A DNA stretch of 38,511 nt from Bacteroidota bacterium (lineage in GTDB: Bacteria > Bacteroidota > Bacteroidia > Bacteroidales > VadinHA17), in assembly GCA_011050615.1 (NCBI GenBank), contig DRFJ01000008.1:1-38511 (forward strand). Direction: 5' to 3'. Of the stretch, positions 8,190 through 16,329 are shown one piece after another. The notes beneath the pieces are model-generated. The model was not told the origin of the DNA and ran no database searches. It was given only the letters and a program-made list of their open reading frames with translations. The number at the start of each line of letters is the position of its first letter. Position 1 is the first letter of the stretch. A program made the translations under genes and the position numbers.

Positions 8190-8542
8190 ACGGCGTTTAG
8201 GTATTTTTTTTCATGCATGGCCGCGGGTTTCACAATCGGAAGCTGAGCACCGTATGCCTATCCTGCTCTATCAGGGCTGTTGGGGATGGAACAATAGAAC
8301 GATTGCAACTATAACACCCTTTACTATAGCTCCCAGCCAAGCCATGCCAGGATCAATATTCAGCAATCCAAAAAACCTATAAGCCAGAAAGTTCACCAAT
8401 AATTTAATGTAAGTTATGAAATACTGCTTAATTATCAGTGTATAAAAAAAAGAGAGATTAATTATTATTGCATTTTAAACAATATATCTACTTTCGTTGT
8501 CTTATTCTCAAAGGTTTATTCATCATTATTGAAAGGTTAAAA
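8190..8542. other. Intergenic region between the sugar module and pntAA, with one possible small membrane ORF
   Basis: This divergent region holds the candidate pntAA promoter and otherwise little. On the minus strand a frame from a GTG at 8394-8396 to TGA at 8271-8273 encodes 41 residues, hydrophobic apart from a few charges (GLLNIDPGMAWLGAIVKGV), with one clear membrane segment. It has no ATG and no ribosome site, and the frame stays open upstream to about 8475 without a better start. It may be a small membrane protein or the remnant of a larger one. I would not count it as a gene without expression data. Confidence 0.3.
8468..8496 (+). promoter_or_regulatory. Candidate Bacteroidetes-type promoter for pntAA
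   Basis: TTG at 8468-8470 and TACTTTCG at 8489-8496 are 18 bases apart. They resemble the Bacteroidetes -33 (TTTG/TTG) and -7 (TAnnTTTG, one mismatch) elements. Transcription would start near 8502, about 40 bases before the pntAA ATG at 8543. This is a pattern match only. Confidence 0.4.
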
Positions 8543-9670
8543 ATGAAAATCGGTGTTTTAAAAGAGCGCGAACCTGAGAACAGGGTGGCAATTTTGCCTG
8601 AGCATTTAGATCACTTTAAAAAGCTTAAGCTTGAAGTCATGATTGAAAAAAACGCTGGCTTACATGCTTATGTCACTGATCAGATCTATAAAAATTATAA
8701 TGCTGAAATCTCCGGCAGGGATCAGCTTATTAAAGAATCAGATATAATAGTAAGTGTAAATGTCCCTGAAGAGGAATCACTGAAAATAATCGGGAAAGGG
8801 AAAATACTTATAAGTACTATTAATCCCCTTTCATATAAAGAAGCGACTACCATACTGCGAGACAACCATGCTACTGTATTCAGCCTTGATCTGATACCCA
8901 GGATTACCAGGGCACAATCGATGGATGTACTGTCAAACATGGCAACGGTAGCCGGTTACAAGGCAGTATTGACTGCAGCTGTTGAGCTTCCAAGGTTCTT
9001 TCCCATGTTTATGACTGCTGCAGGTACAATCAAACCTGCAAAAGTGCTTGTTCTGGGTGCCGGTGTTGCCGGACTCCAGGCTATAGCCACTGCCAGGAAG
9101 CTGGGAGCCGTGGTTGAAGTGTTTGATGTACGTTCGGCAGTGAAAGAGGAGGTTAAAAGCCTCGGGGGCAAATTCATTGAAGTTGAAGGGGCAAAGGAAG
9201 ATAAGTCTGCAGGAGGCTATGCCGTTGAACAGACTGATGAATTCAAACAAAGACAGGCACAAATGATCCAGGATCATGCAGCAAAATCAGATGTTATAAT
9301 ATGTACCGCCCAGATACCCGGCAAAAAAGCCCCTCTGCTGGTAAAGAAGGAGACCGTTAATATTATGACTCCGGGTTCTGTAATTACAGATCTTGCAGCA
9401 TCCACAGGTGGTAATTGTGAACTTACGGAAAATGATAAAACCGTAGTTCACAATGGCGTAAAAATTATAGGACAATCAAACTTCCCTTCCACAATGCCCT
9501 CGGATGCAAGCAAGATGTACGGGACAAATCTATTAAACTTCATCAGGCTCTTCTTTGATGAGGAAGGGAATTTTAATATTAACATGGAAGATGAAATCCT
9601 TAAAGACACCTGCCTTACGCATAAGGGAGAGCTAATAAATGAAAGAATCAAAGCAATTTTAAATATTTGA
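8543..9670 (+). CDS. pntAA: NAD(P) transhydrogenase alpha subunit, NAD-binding part (PntAA)
   Basis: The protein is the cytoplasmic NAD(H)-binding domain I of the proton-translocating transhydrogenase, which drives hydride transfer from NADH to NADP+ with the proton gradient. The start is set at the ATG 8543 (MKIGVLKEREPENRVAILPE), where family similarity begins, giving 375 residues. Further upstream codons in frame look non-coding. VLVLGAGVAGLQAIATARKLG is the Rossmann nucleotide-binding loop, and TAQIPGKKAPLLV follows as in the family. The membrane segments are absent and are supplied by the next gene, the split arrangement common outside enterobacteria. The three pnt genes are spaced by 4 and 3 bases. 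Confidence 0.95.
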   Translation: MKIGVLKEREPENRVAILPEHLDHFKKLKLEVMIEKNAGLHAYVTDQIYKNYNAEISGRDQLIKESDIIVSVNVPEEESLKIIGKGKILISTINPLSYKEATTILRDNHATVFSLDLIPRITRAQSMDVLSNMATVAGYKAVLTAAVELPRFFPMFMTAAGTIKPAKVLVLGAGVAGLQAIATARKLGAVVEVFDVRSAVKEEVKSLGGKFIEVEGAKEDKSAGGYAVEQTDEFKQRQAQMIQDHAAKSDVIICTAQIPGKKAPLLVKKETVNIMTPGSVITDLAASTGGNCELTENDKTVVHNGVKIIGQSNFPSTMPSDASKMYGTNLLNFIRLFFDEEGNFNINMEDEILKDTCLTHKGELINERIKAILNI

Positions 9671-9674
9671 AGCA

Positions 9675-9989
9675 ATGGACAATATCCTGATATTTTTCTA
9701 CTCAAACAAAGAAGCAATATTTATTATTGCCCTGTCAATTTTCCTTGGCATAGAGGTAATATCAAATGTACCTTCTGTATTACATACTCCGCTTATGTCG
9801 GGAGCAAATGCCATCAGCGGTGTAATAATAATAGGAGGTATTATACTCCTTGGGCATTCCGATCTGAAATTCTCAGCTGACCTTATCCTGGGTTTGCTTG
9901 CTGTGTTGATGGGTACTCTGAATGTGGCAGGCGGCTTTGTTGTAACTGACCGTATGCTGGAGATGTTTAAGAAAAAACAAAGAAACTAG
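9675..9989 (+). CDS. pntAB: NAD(P) transhydrogenase alpha subunit, membrane part (PntAB)
   Basis: This 104-residue membrane protein supplies the first transmembrane helices of domain II of the transhydrogenase. About three hydrophobic segments are visible, with the family segment IEVISNVPSVLHTPLMSGANAI split around the second. The C-terminus is short and basic (KKKQRN). It sits between pntAA and pntB with spacings of 4 and 3 bases, so the three subunits should be made together. Length and motifs match the small alpha-2 subunit of three-gene transhydrogenases. Confidence 0.95.
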   Translation: MDNILIFFYSNKEAIFIIALSIFLGIEVISNVPSVLHTPLMSGANAISGVIIIGGIILLGHSDLKFSADLILGLLAVLMGTLNVAGGFVVTDRMLEMFKKKQRN

Positions 9990-9992
9990 GTC

Positions 9993-11429
9993 ATGGAATC
10001 AATACTTACTACCCCCGATGGTCTAAATTTCACAACAGGAGAAGCTATACTTGAACTCAGCTATCTTATTGCAGCAATTTTATTTGTTATAGGCCTGAAA
10101 CTGCTCAGCCACCCTGAGACGGCGAGGAAAGGCAATTTATGGGCTGCTACAGGTATGCTTATGGCCATAATAACCACCCTCTTATTACACAAAGATCCTG
10201 AAGGAAATCATATATCACTGACCAATGGCATTGTAGTAGTTGCAGCAATTGTTGCAGCAGGAATAATTGGATGGGTAATAGCAAAGAAAGTAAAGATGAC
10301 TGCCATGCCCCAGCTTGTCTCCTTTTTCAATGCTACAGGAGGTGCTGCTTCAGCCCTTGTGGCTTTTCTTGAACTTCCTTTTGTGAGTGGAACAGGTGTG
10401 GTAATAGTTACCCTCGCGGGGCTCACTTTAGGAAGTATATCCTTCAGCGGCAGCATGATAGCTTATGGAAAACTCGATGGCAAAGTGGGCGATATAAGGG
10501 CACCATACATGAAATATGTCAATATTTTGTTACTTATTGCGTTGCTGGCCTTAATTGTACTGATAAGCTCAGGTACAATAGGATCGGAAGCTCCACAATT
10601 AATTGCCGCCGTTCTCCTCGGGCTGGCACTCGTTTATGGTGTTTTATTTGTAATGCCTATAGGAGGGGCTGATATGCCTGTGGTAATTTCACTTCTGAAC
10701 TCCTTTACCGGGATAGCAGCTGCCATGGCTGGTGTCATATATAATAACCAGGCTATGATACTGGGTGGTATTCTGGTGGGTGCAGCAGGTACAATTCTGA
10801 CAATCCTCATGTGCAGGGCCATGAACCGGTCCCTGGTGAATGTTATTATAGGAGCTTTTGGAGGTGGTGGCGGCGCTGCAGGCGACCGGGAACAGGGAGC
10901 AATAAAAGAGATCAGCGTAGGTGATGCCAGTATTCTGCTGGCCTATTCCCGGAAAGTGGTCATTGTGCCGGGCTACGGCCTGGCTGTAGCCCAGGCCCAG
11001 CATATAGTCAGTGAACTTGATGAACTGCTGACTGAAAAAGGAGTTGAAGTAAAATATGCCATCCACCCTGTGGCAGGAAGGATGCCGGGACACATGAATG
11101 TTTTACTTGCTGAAGCCGATGTGCCATATGATAAACTCGTGGAGATGGCTGATATAAACCCCACACTGCCAAATACTGATGTGGTTATAGTGGTTGGGGC
11201 TAATGATGTGGTTAACCCGGCAGCAGAAAACGACCCTTCAAGCCCCATCTACGGGATGCCGATAATCAAAGCCCATACAGCTAAAAATATTATTGTAATG
11301 AAGAGAGGTATGGGGAAGGGATATGCCGGTATAGAAAATTTTCTTTTCTTTAATGATAAAACAAGAATGCTCTTTGGAAATGCCAGGGACTCTATCCAGA
11401 AACTCGTAACAGAAATCAAATCTCATTAA
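9993..11429 (+). CDS. pntB: NAD(P) transhydrogenase beta subunit (PntB)
   Basis: The 478-residue beta subunit has about nine membrane helices over residues 15-280 (domain II) followed by the NADP(H)-binding domain III. Domain III shows GYGLAVAQAQHIVSELD, AIHPVAGRMPGHMNVLLAEA, VVIVVGANDVVNPAAE and KRGMGKGYAGIENFLF, all family signatures for NADP binding. It completes the pntAA-pntAB-pntB operon and would sit in the inner membrane, supplying NADPH for biosynthesis. Nothing suggests loss of function. Confidence 0.95.
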   Translation: MESILTTPDGLNFTTGEAILELSYLIAAILFVIGLKLLSHPETARKGNLWAATGMLMAIITTLLLHKDPEGNHISLTNGIVVVAAIVAAGIIGWVIAKKVKMTAMPQLVSFFNATGGAASALVAFLELPFVSGTGVVIVTLAGLTLGSISFSGSMIAYGKLDGKVGDIRAPYMKYVNILLLIALLALIVLISSGTIGSEAPQLIAAVLLGLALVYGVLFVMPIGGADMPVVISLLNSFTGIAAAMAGVIYNNQAMILGGILVGAAGTILTILMCRAMNRSLVNVIIGAFGGGGGAAGDREQGAIKEISVGDASILLAYSRKVVIVPGYGLAVAQAQHIVSELDELLTEKGVEVKYAIHPVAGRMPGHMNVLLAEADVPYDKLVEMADINPTLPNTDVVIVVGANDVVNPAAENDPSSPIYGMPIIKAHTAKNIIVMKRGMGKGYAGIENFLFFNDKTRMLFGNARDSIQKLVTEIKSH

Positions 11430-11456
11430 TCAATCAAACTGGTAAAATTTAAATTT

Positions 11457-12329
11457 ATGAATAAGCTCAATCTCCTAATTATTTTTCTTGCTTCGTTTAC
11501 CCTTGCTTTTAAGGCTGATAAACCTGCATACATCTTGTTCGACAATGCAGGGAAAGAAACCTCCTATGCAAAACTTATTGAAGATGCATCAAAAGCAGAT
11601 ATTGTATTTTACGGCGAATTGCACAACGACCCGGTATCCCACTGGCTTGAACTTGAGATAACCAGAGACTTATATGGATTAAAAGGTGCTGGTCTTATAC
11701 TGGGAGCAGAAATGTTTGAAAGGGACGATCAACTTGTGCTAAACGAGTACCTTGATAATTTATATGATGCAGATAAGTTCGAACCTGAGACAAAATTATG
11801 GAAGAATTATAAAACAGATTACAGGCCGCTTCTTGAGTTTGCCAAAGAAAATGACCTTTTGTTTATAGCCACTAATATTCCCAGGCGCTATGCTTCAATG
11901 GTAAGCCGGTCAGGCTTTGAAATACTTGACAGTCTTTCAGATGAGGCAAAGAAATATATTGCTCCCCTCCCACCCTTATATGACTCTGAACTCAAAGGTT
12001 ACAGGGACATGCTTAATATGGAAGGCGGAAACGGCATGTCACATGTTAATGAAAATCTGCCCAAAGCCCAGGCTATAAAGGATGCTACAATGGCCTGTTC
12101 AATACTCGAGCACTGGAAAGAAGGTAAGACATTCATTCACTATAATGGATCATACCACTCAAGGAATTTCGAAGGAATAATCTGGTACCTGCGCCAGGCC
12201 AGGCCTGATCTGAATATAGTAACAGTTGAGACAGTGATCCAGGAAGATATATCAGAACTTGAGGAGGCTAATACCGGTATAGCCTCCTATGTCGTGGCTG
12301 TTCCGGAGAGTATGACAAAAACATATTAA
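11457..12329 (+). CDS. ChaN-like protein (haem-binding uptake, Tiki superfamily)
   Basis: This 290-residue protein begins with a hydrophobic export signal (LLIIFLASFTLAF) without a lipobox Cys, so it is probably periplasmic or anchored by the uncleaved signal. YGELHNDPVSHWLELEI and GAEMFERDDQ are hallmarks of the ChaN/PF04187 fold, and the late segment FIHYNGSYHSRN matches the family's conserved His region. ChaN of Campylobacter binds haem; the superfamily also contains TraB/Tiki-type proteases, so the activity here is open. It starts 27 bases after pntB and may be read through from that operon, with no obvious functional link. Confidence 0.8.
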   Translation: MNKLNLLIIFLASFTLAFKADKPAYILFDNAGKETSYAKLIEDASKADIVFYGELHNDPVSHWLELEITRDLYGLKGAGLILGAEMFERDDQLVLNEYLDNLYDADKFEPETKLWKNYKTDYRPLLEFAKENDLLFIATNIPRRYASMVSRSGFEILDSLSDEAKKYIAPLPPLYDSELKGYRDMLNMEGGNGMSHVNENLPKAQAIKDATMACSILEHWKEGKTFIHYNGSYHSRNFEGIIWYLRQARPDLNIVTVETVIQEDISELEEANTGIASYVVAVPESMTKTY

Positions 12330-12350
12330 AGAGGCCGGAGCTGAGGCTTC

Positions 12351-13781
12351 CTACTTCTTCCCTCGGTCCGGTGCCCCGGGTTCCCTGGGTCCAATAATCC
12401 ACTCTGAAATCGTTTCCAGTACTTCGGGGCTCATGGTATCTTCTATTTCCCCGTATTCGTTTGGCAGGCCGGTATCAGCATGCTGGAAGAGATGGTTCAG
12501 TCCGGGAAAAACTTTAGCGGTAACATTCTGGTTACCTGAATTTTTCAGTCCGTTTACTATAGCACTTACATTTTTTTCAGCCATCACCTGGCAATCTTTT
12601 TCACCGTTAAGAGCAAGCACCGGGCATTTTATGTCCGGGTAATACTCTGCAGGGTCACTCCTGGTAAAATAGCTAAGCCACGGATAAGATGATGGATTGA
12701 TTGTACTACTGAGGTTATTCATCACCTGTTCAATAACTTCTTCACCCTCACCTTCCTGGCGGTAAAAATCAGTTACAAAGGAATTTATCTTTTCTATCCC
12801 TGTTTCAGGATCCCCGTATTTCTCCAAAATGCTGTAAATAGTATCATTTACCCTCATAGTTTGTTGCAATACTTCCTCAGGCATCTTATTCAAACGGCTG
12901 ATATATTCAGTCTGGTCTTTCAGAATAGTTTTTCCGTTAACTCCGGGTCCTGCCAGGCTGACAATAAAAGCAATATCATCATATTGTGATGCCAGGATAA
13001 AAGCTATAAGGCCACCTTCACTGTGACCGATAACTCCAATTCTTTCCTCATTTATTTCTGCCCTGTCACTGAGAAACTGAATAGCAGCCCGGGCATCCTC
13101 AGCAAAGTCGGCAGATGTGGCAGAAACAGGATTGCCGCCACTCTCACCCACACCACGATCATCATAACGCAAGACCGCTATTCCTGATCTTGTAAGGTGA
13201 TCAGCCAGCACTTTAAAAGGCTTATGCCCGAATATCTCTTCATCCCTGTTCTGGCTTCCGGAGCCTGATACAAGAATGGTTGCCGGGAAAGGTCCGTTAC
13301 CCTCAGGGATGGTAAGTGTACCGGCCAGATTGAATTCTCCGTTCAAAGAAGGGAATTTTACATGTTCTTCAATGTAGGGGAATGGAGCCACAGGTTCCTG
13401 AGGCCTGTTCATCTTAAATCCCCCGGCCTGCTTTATCAAATTTAGTTCATAGCTCAACCCCGATTGGGTCCATGTGCCTTCAATACTTGTATCATTTACC
13501 ATTTTTCCCTTATAATCTCCACTGAGTAAGGGGGCAATAATTACAAGGCTGTCATCTGAAAACCGCACATCCCCCATAGGTATATCCTTTACACTCTGGT
13601 CGGGGCTATCCATTGTAGCCTTATAAATACCATCATCATCAATAAGGATATTGAAAACTATTCTCAGGTCCACTGCGCCAACCGATAATTTTCCAAGCCA
13701 GCAACCTGAAATTTCAGCCTGTTGTGCCTTCAGGCAGGGAACCAATAATGCCAGAAACAGGATAGTAATAAGTTTTTTCAT
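12351..13781 (-). CDS. Secreted alpha/beta hydrolase with N-terminal beta domain
   Basis: The start is placed at the ATG 13779-13781 (MKKLITILFLALLVPC), a clean signal peptide, rather than seven codons upstream; this gives 476 residues. An N-terminal domain (about 25-120) resembles the small beta domain that precedes many Bacteroidetes serine hydrolases. The hydrolase domain has the nucleophile elbow GHSEGG (Ser 254), the acid in LNGEKDCQV and the His in FPGLNHLFQH, so the triad is complete. Likely substrates are esters or small peptides in the periplasm; which of these cannot be decided from sequence. It converges with the ChaN-like gene, 21 bases apart. Confidence 0.82.
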   Translation of the reverse strand: MKKLITILFLALLVPCLKAQQAEISGCWLGKLSVGAVDLRIVFNILIDDDGIYKATMDSPDQSVKDIPMGDVRFSDDSLVIIAPLLSGDYKGKMVNDTSIEGTWTQSGLSYELNLIKQAGGFKMNRPQEPVAPFPYIEEHVKFPSLNGEFNLAGTLTIPEGNGPFPATILVSGSGSQNRDEEIFGHKPFKVLADHLTRSGIAVLRYDDRGVGESGGNPVSATSADFAEDARAAIQFLSDRAEINEERIGVIGHSEGGLIAFILASQYDDIAFIVSLAGPGVNGKTILKDQTEYISRLNKMPEEVLQQTMRVNDTIYSILEKYGDPETGIEKINSFVTDFYRQEGEGEEVIEQVMNNLSSTINPSSYPWLSYFTRSDPAEYYPDIKCPVLALNGEKDCQVMAEKNVSAIVNGLKNSGNQNVTAKVFPGLNHLFQHADTGLPNEYGEIEDTMSPEVLETISEWIIGPREPGAPDRGKK

Positions 13782-13982
13782 AACTGGATGATTTTTATTC
13801 ACAAATATACATATTACCAGGGAAAATAATCACGTAATGATGAAACCTGGCAGGGCTCCGCAGGATCGTAAGTTTCGTCCCGGCTTCGCTGAGCCCAGGT
13901 TCCCCCTTTCCATTATTCCAGTAATTATTGGTTGCAACTTATTTTTTTGTACTTAATTTAGAAGCTTTAATACTTACAAAAA

Positions 13983-15254
13983 GTGCCGGTTACTTTTAAG
14001 AAGGATATTCAATACTACAAATTCTGCCTGTATGGCTTCCTGAAGAACCAGAAATTCTATGAGCCATTCTTTTTGCTCTTCCTTCTGAGCAAGGACATTT
14101 CTTATCTCCAGGTCGGAATTCTGTACAGCATAAAGGAAATTACGGTAAACCTGCTGGAGATTCCGGCCGGGATGATTGCCGATTCTGCAGGCAGGCGTAA
14201 ATCAATGCTTTTATCGTTCACCTTATACATAATATCATTTCTGGTGTATTATTTCTCGGCCAATTATTCAATCCTTATTATTGCAATCATTATCTTCGGC
14301 ATGGCCGATGTTTTCAGGACAGGTACCCATAAGGCGATGATCTTTGCTTACCTTGAAGCAAATAACTGGTCACATCTGAAAGTTGAATACTACGGTCATA
14401 CAAGATCATGCTCCCAGTTCGGATCTGCAATTTCATCACTGATTGCCGCTGCAATAGTTGTTCTTACAAATAATTATTCAGTGGTTTTTGCCGTTGCCGT
14501 TATTCCCTATATGCTCAATCTGATAAACCTGGCTTCCTACCCTTCATGGCTTGACGGAGAACAGAAAAAATTAAGTGCCGGACTGTTCAGGAGGAATTTC
14601 GTCAGGGCAGTAAAATCACTTATAAAAGCCTCCAGAGATAAATGGACAATAAAGATATTTGTCAATTCATCACTGCCAAGCGGATATTTTAACTCTGCAA
14701 AAGATTATCTTCAGGTGCTGATTCTGTCACTCGTGGCATCATTACCCGCACTGGAATCCTTAACAGTAAAAGACAAAAGCTCCGTATTAATAGGATTGGC
14801 ATACTTTGTAATTTACCTTCTCACAAGCTGGGCCAGCAGGATGGCCGGACGCTTTTCCAAAAATACCGGTTCTGTTTACAGGGGAATGAATATCAGCCTG
14901 ATAATAATGGTCGCAGCCGGAATACTGTCAGGTTTCTTCTTTCATTCAGGTATGGAGTTTATCGCTGCACTTTTGTTCTTTATGCTCTATTTCATGGAAA
15001 ATCTCAGGCGTCCTGTAGCGGTTGCCGTTATAGCAGATCGCATGGGTAAGGATTCACTGAGTACTTTTTTATCAACTGACAGTCAGCTGAAATCCTTGTT
15101 TACCATGATACTGAGTCCCATAGTAGGCCTTCTGGCCGATTTGGTAACTCCGGGAGCAGCAATAATGATCGGGGCTGTTGTGATTTTGCTGGTTTTTCCT
15201 ATGATAAGGCTCAGGGGAGATAGCCTGATGAATAAACAGGGCATAAAAATGTAA
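13983..15254 (+). CDS. Major facilitator superfamily transporter
   Basis: The 423-residue protein has about 12 hydrophobic segments. The loop between helices 2 and 3 reads EIPAGMIADSAGRRKS, the MFS signature. The start must be the GTG at 13983, because an in-frame stop lies only four codons upstream and no ATG is available. The substrate is unknown. The nearest relatives by motif style are the drug/sugar efflux-like MFS proteins with an EIPTG-type motif. It is flanked by the convergent-free upstream space 13782-13982, where I see no clear promoter, and by the lemA/TPM scar downstream. Confidence 0.85.
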   Translation: MPVTFKKDIQYYKFCLYGFLKNQKFYEPFFLLFLLSKDISYLQVGILYSIKEITVNLLEIPAGMIADSAGRRKSMLLSFTLYIISFLVYYFSANYSILIIAIIIFGMADVFRTGTHKAMIFAYLEANNWSHLKVEYYGHTRSCSQFGSAISSLIAAAIVVLTNNYSVVFAVAVIPYMLNLINLASYPSWLDGEQKKLSAGLFRRNFVRAVKSLIKASRDKWTIKIFVNSSLPSGYFNSAKDYLQVLILSLVASLPALESLTVKDKSSVLIGLAYFVIYLLTSWASRMAGRFSKNTGSVYRGMNISLIIMVAAGILSGFFFHSGMEFIAALLFFMLYFMENLRRPVAVAVIADRMGKDSLSTFLSTDSQLKSLFTMILSPIVGLLADLVTPGAAIMIGAVVILLVFPMIRLRGDSLMNKQGIKM

Positions 15255-15393
15255 TAATTAATTATTGAGCCTCCTCCGGAAAGTCCAGACATCCTTTAAT
15301 CAAATAAAAACCAGGGACTCAGACCGAGGATGCCAGTCCCGGTGACTGAGGAGCGGGGTAATAGCATTGACCTGGTCCGCTAACGGAGAGTAA

Positions 15394-15582
15394 GTAATCA
15401 AATTAACCTTTGGAATACCGGATTCACTGATAATACTTAAAGTAGAGACTCAGTATCAAGGAAGGGCTGACCTGATTCCAGATTTTGTGAATACCGTTAA
15501 GGGTGCAGCTGCTTTTGAGCAGGAAACCCTTGCACAGGACCAAAGACAGAAACGGGGTACTCTTCTACCTGGCACTCAATAA
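15394..15582 (+). pseudogene. lemA: lemA fragment, fused out of frame to a TPM gene
   Basis: From 15442 the frame reads VETQYQGRADLIPDFVNTVKG and then AAAFEQETLAQ, an almost exact match to the conserved early segment of LemA (VENQYQRRADLIPNLVNTVKG in the usual form). The frame is bounded by stops at 15391 and 15580. Everything before about 15436 and after about 15535 is unlike LemA. LemA normally has about 190 residues with an N-terminal membrane anchor, and neither that anchor nor the long C-terminal part is present. The adjoining sequence continues as a TPM-domain gene in another frame, so a deletion joined the two genes. This is a remnant, not a functional gene. Confidence 0.8.
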
Positions 15583-15811
15583 CAGGAAATTTGCCATCAT
15601 TGGCGATGGAGGCATAAATGAAGTGGTCCACGAAGATTTCTGGGATGAGGTAAAAGCAAAACTTGAAGACAATTTCAGCAACAATAAATTTTCTGAGGGA
15701 CTGGAAGAAGGGATCAGGCTGACAGGAATAAAACTCAGGGAGTACTTTCCCCGTGAGAGGGATGACATTAATGAATTGACTGATGAGATTTCTTTTGATG
15801 ACAGATCATGA
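15503..15811 (+). pseudogene. TPM-domain protein, N-terminal half lost
   Basis: The recognisable part begins near 15537 (TKDRNGVLFYLAL) and continues through KFAIIGDGGINEVVHEDFW and FSEGLEEGIRLTG to the typical ending DDINELTDEISF. This is the second half of the small (about 145-residue) TPM protein that usually follows lemA in Bacteroidetes. The first half, with the TSGEIRVHIE-type segment, is missing. A GTG at 15503 opens the frame, but its first residues are lemA DNA read out of frame. Any product would be about 102 residues and probably not properly folded. The next TPM gene starts 12 bases after it. Confidence 0.8.
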
Positions 15812-15823
15812 CAAGGGAATTAA

Positions 15824-16276
15824 ATGATAATGAATAATATATTAACATATATCCGCTACTGCATTACAATATTAGCCCTTATTTCAGGAAATATAAGGGC
15901 CCAGGATATACCAGACAGGCCCTATCCTCCAAGGCTCGTGAATGATTTTGCCGGGCTGCTTAAAGCCGGAGACGCACAAGCACTTGAAGATAAACTTACA
16001 GCTTTCAATGATTCTACTTCAACGCAAATTGTCATTGTAACTGTAAATGATCTTCAGGGCTACGATGTGGCCAATTATGCGCAACGTTTAGCCCAGAAGT
16101 GGGGTATCGGGCAGAAAGAACTCAACAAGATGAATTCGGGCAAGGGCTCACACAGCGGCAGTTGGGGTAGCTTTTCAGGTGGAGGCAGAAGCAGCGGTGG
16201 ATTTGGAGGCGTTGGTGGGTTCGGAGGATTTGGAGGTGGAAGTTTTGGCGGAGGTGGTGCCAGTGGATCGTGGTAA
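15824..16276 (+). CDS. YgcG-like TPM-domain protein with internal deletion, exported
   Basis: This 150-residue protein has a signal peptide (hydrophobic core near residues 10-23, then GNIRAQ) and the first half of a TPM domain: RLVNDFAGLL, STQIVIVTVNDLQGYDVANYAQRLAQKWGIGQK. It then jumps to LNKMNSGKGSHSG and a long Gly/Ser/Phe tail ending GGGGASGSW. Intact YgcG-like proteins have about 250-280 residues. The missing part is the second half of the TPM domain (the NGVLIL to YGLEG section) and the membrane segment before the tail. The frame is intact across the gap, so a shortened secreted protein could still be made. It may equally be decaying with its upstream neighbours. A strong terminator follows. 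Confidence 0.72.
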   Translation: MIMNNILTYIRYCITILALISGNIRAQDIPDRPYPPRLVNDFAGLLKAGDAQALEDKLTAFNDSTSTQIVIVTVNDLQGYDVANYAQRLAQKWGIGQKELNKMNSGKGSHSGSWGSFSGGGRSSGGFGGVGGFGGFGGGSFGGGGASGSW

Positions 16277-16310
16277 AAAAAAAGGTGACCCCTGCGGATC
16301 ACCTTTTTTT
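16275..16310. terminator. Bidirectional Rho-independent terminator
   Basis: The stem GGTGACCC (16284-16291) pairs with GGATCACC (16296-16303) with one mismatch and a four-base loop. It is preceded by nine A and followed by seven T, so it can work in both directions. It lies between the TPM gene (plus) and the susD-like gene (minus), which converge here. Confidence 0.88.
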
Positions 16311-16329
16311 AAGTCAGTGTCAAAAGAAA

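Noticed and set aside
15314..15340. Hairpin GGGACT/AGTCCC after the MFS gene
   Set aside because: The loop is 15 bases and there is no T tract, so it is not a convincing terminator.
15266..15400. GGAAAGTCC at about 15276 resembles the P4 strand of RNase P RNA, and the following sequence is structured
   Set aside because: The matching 3' P4 strand (ACAGAA-type) and other conserved blocks are missing and the space before lemA remnants is too short for a full RNA.
16075..16302. Minus-strand Pro-rich open frame
   Set aside because: It is the antisense reading of the Gly-rich tail of the TPM protein.
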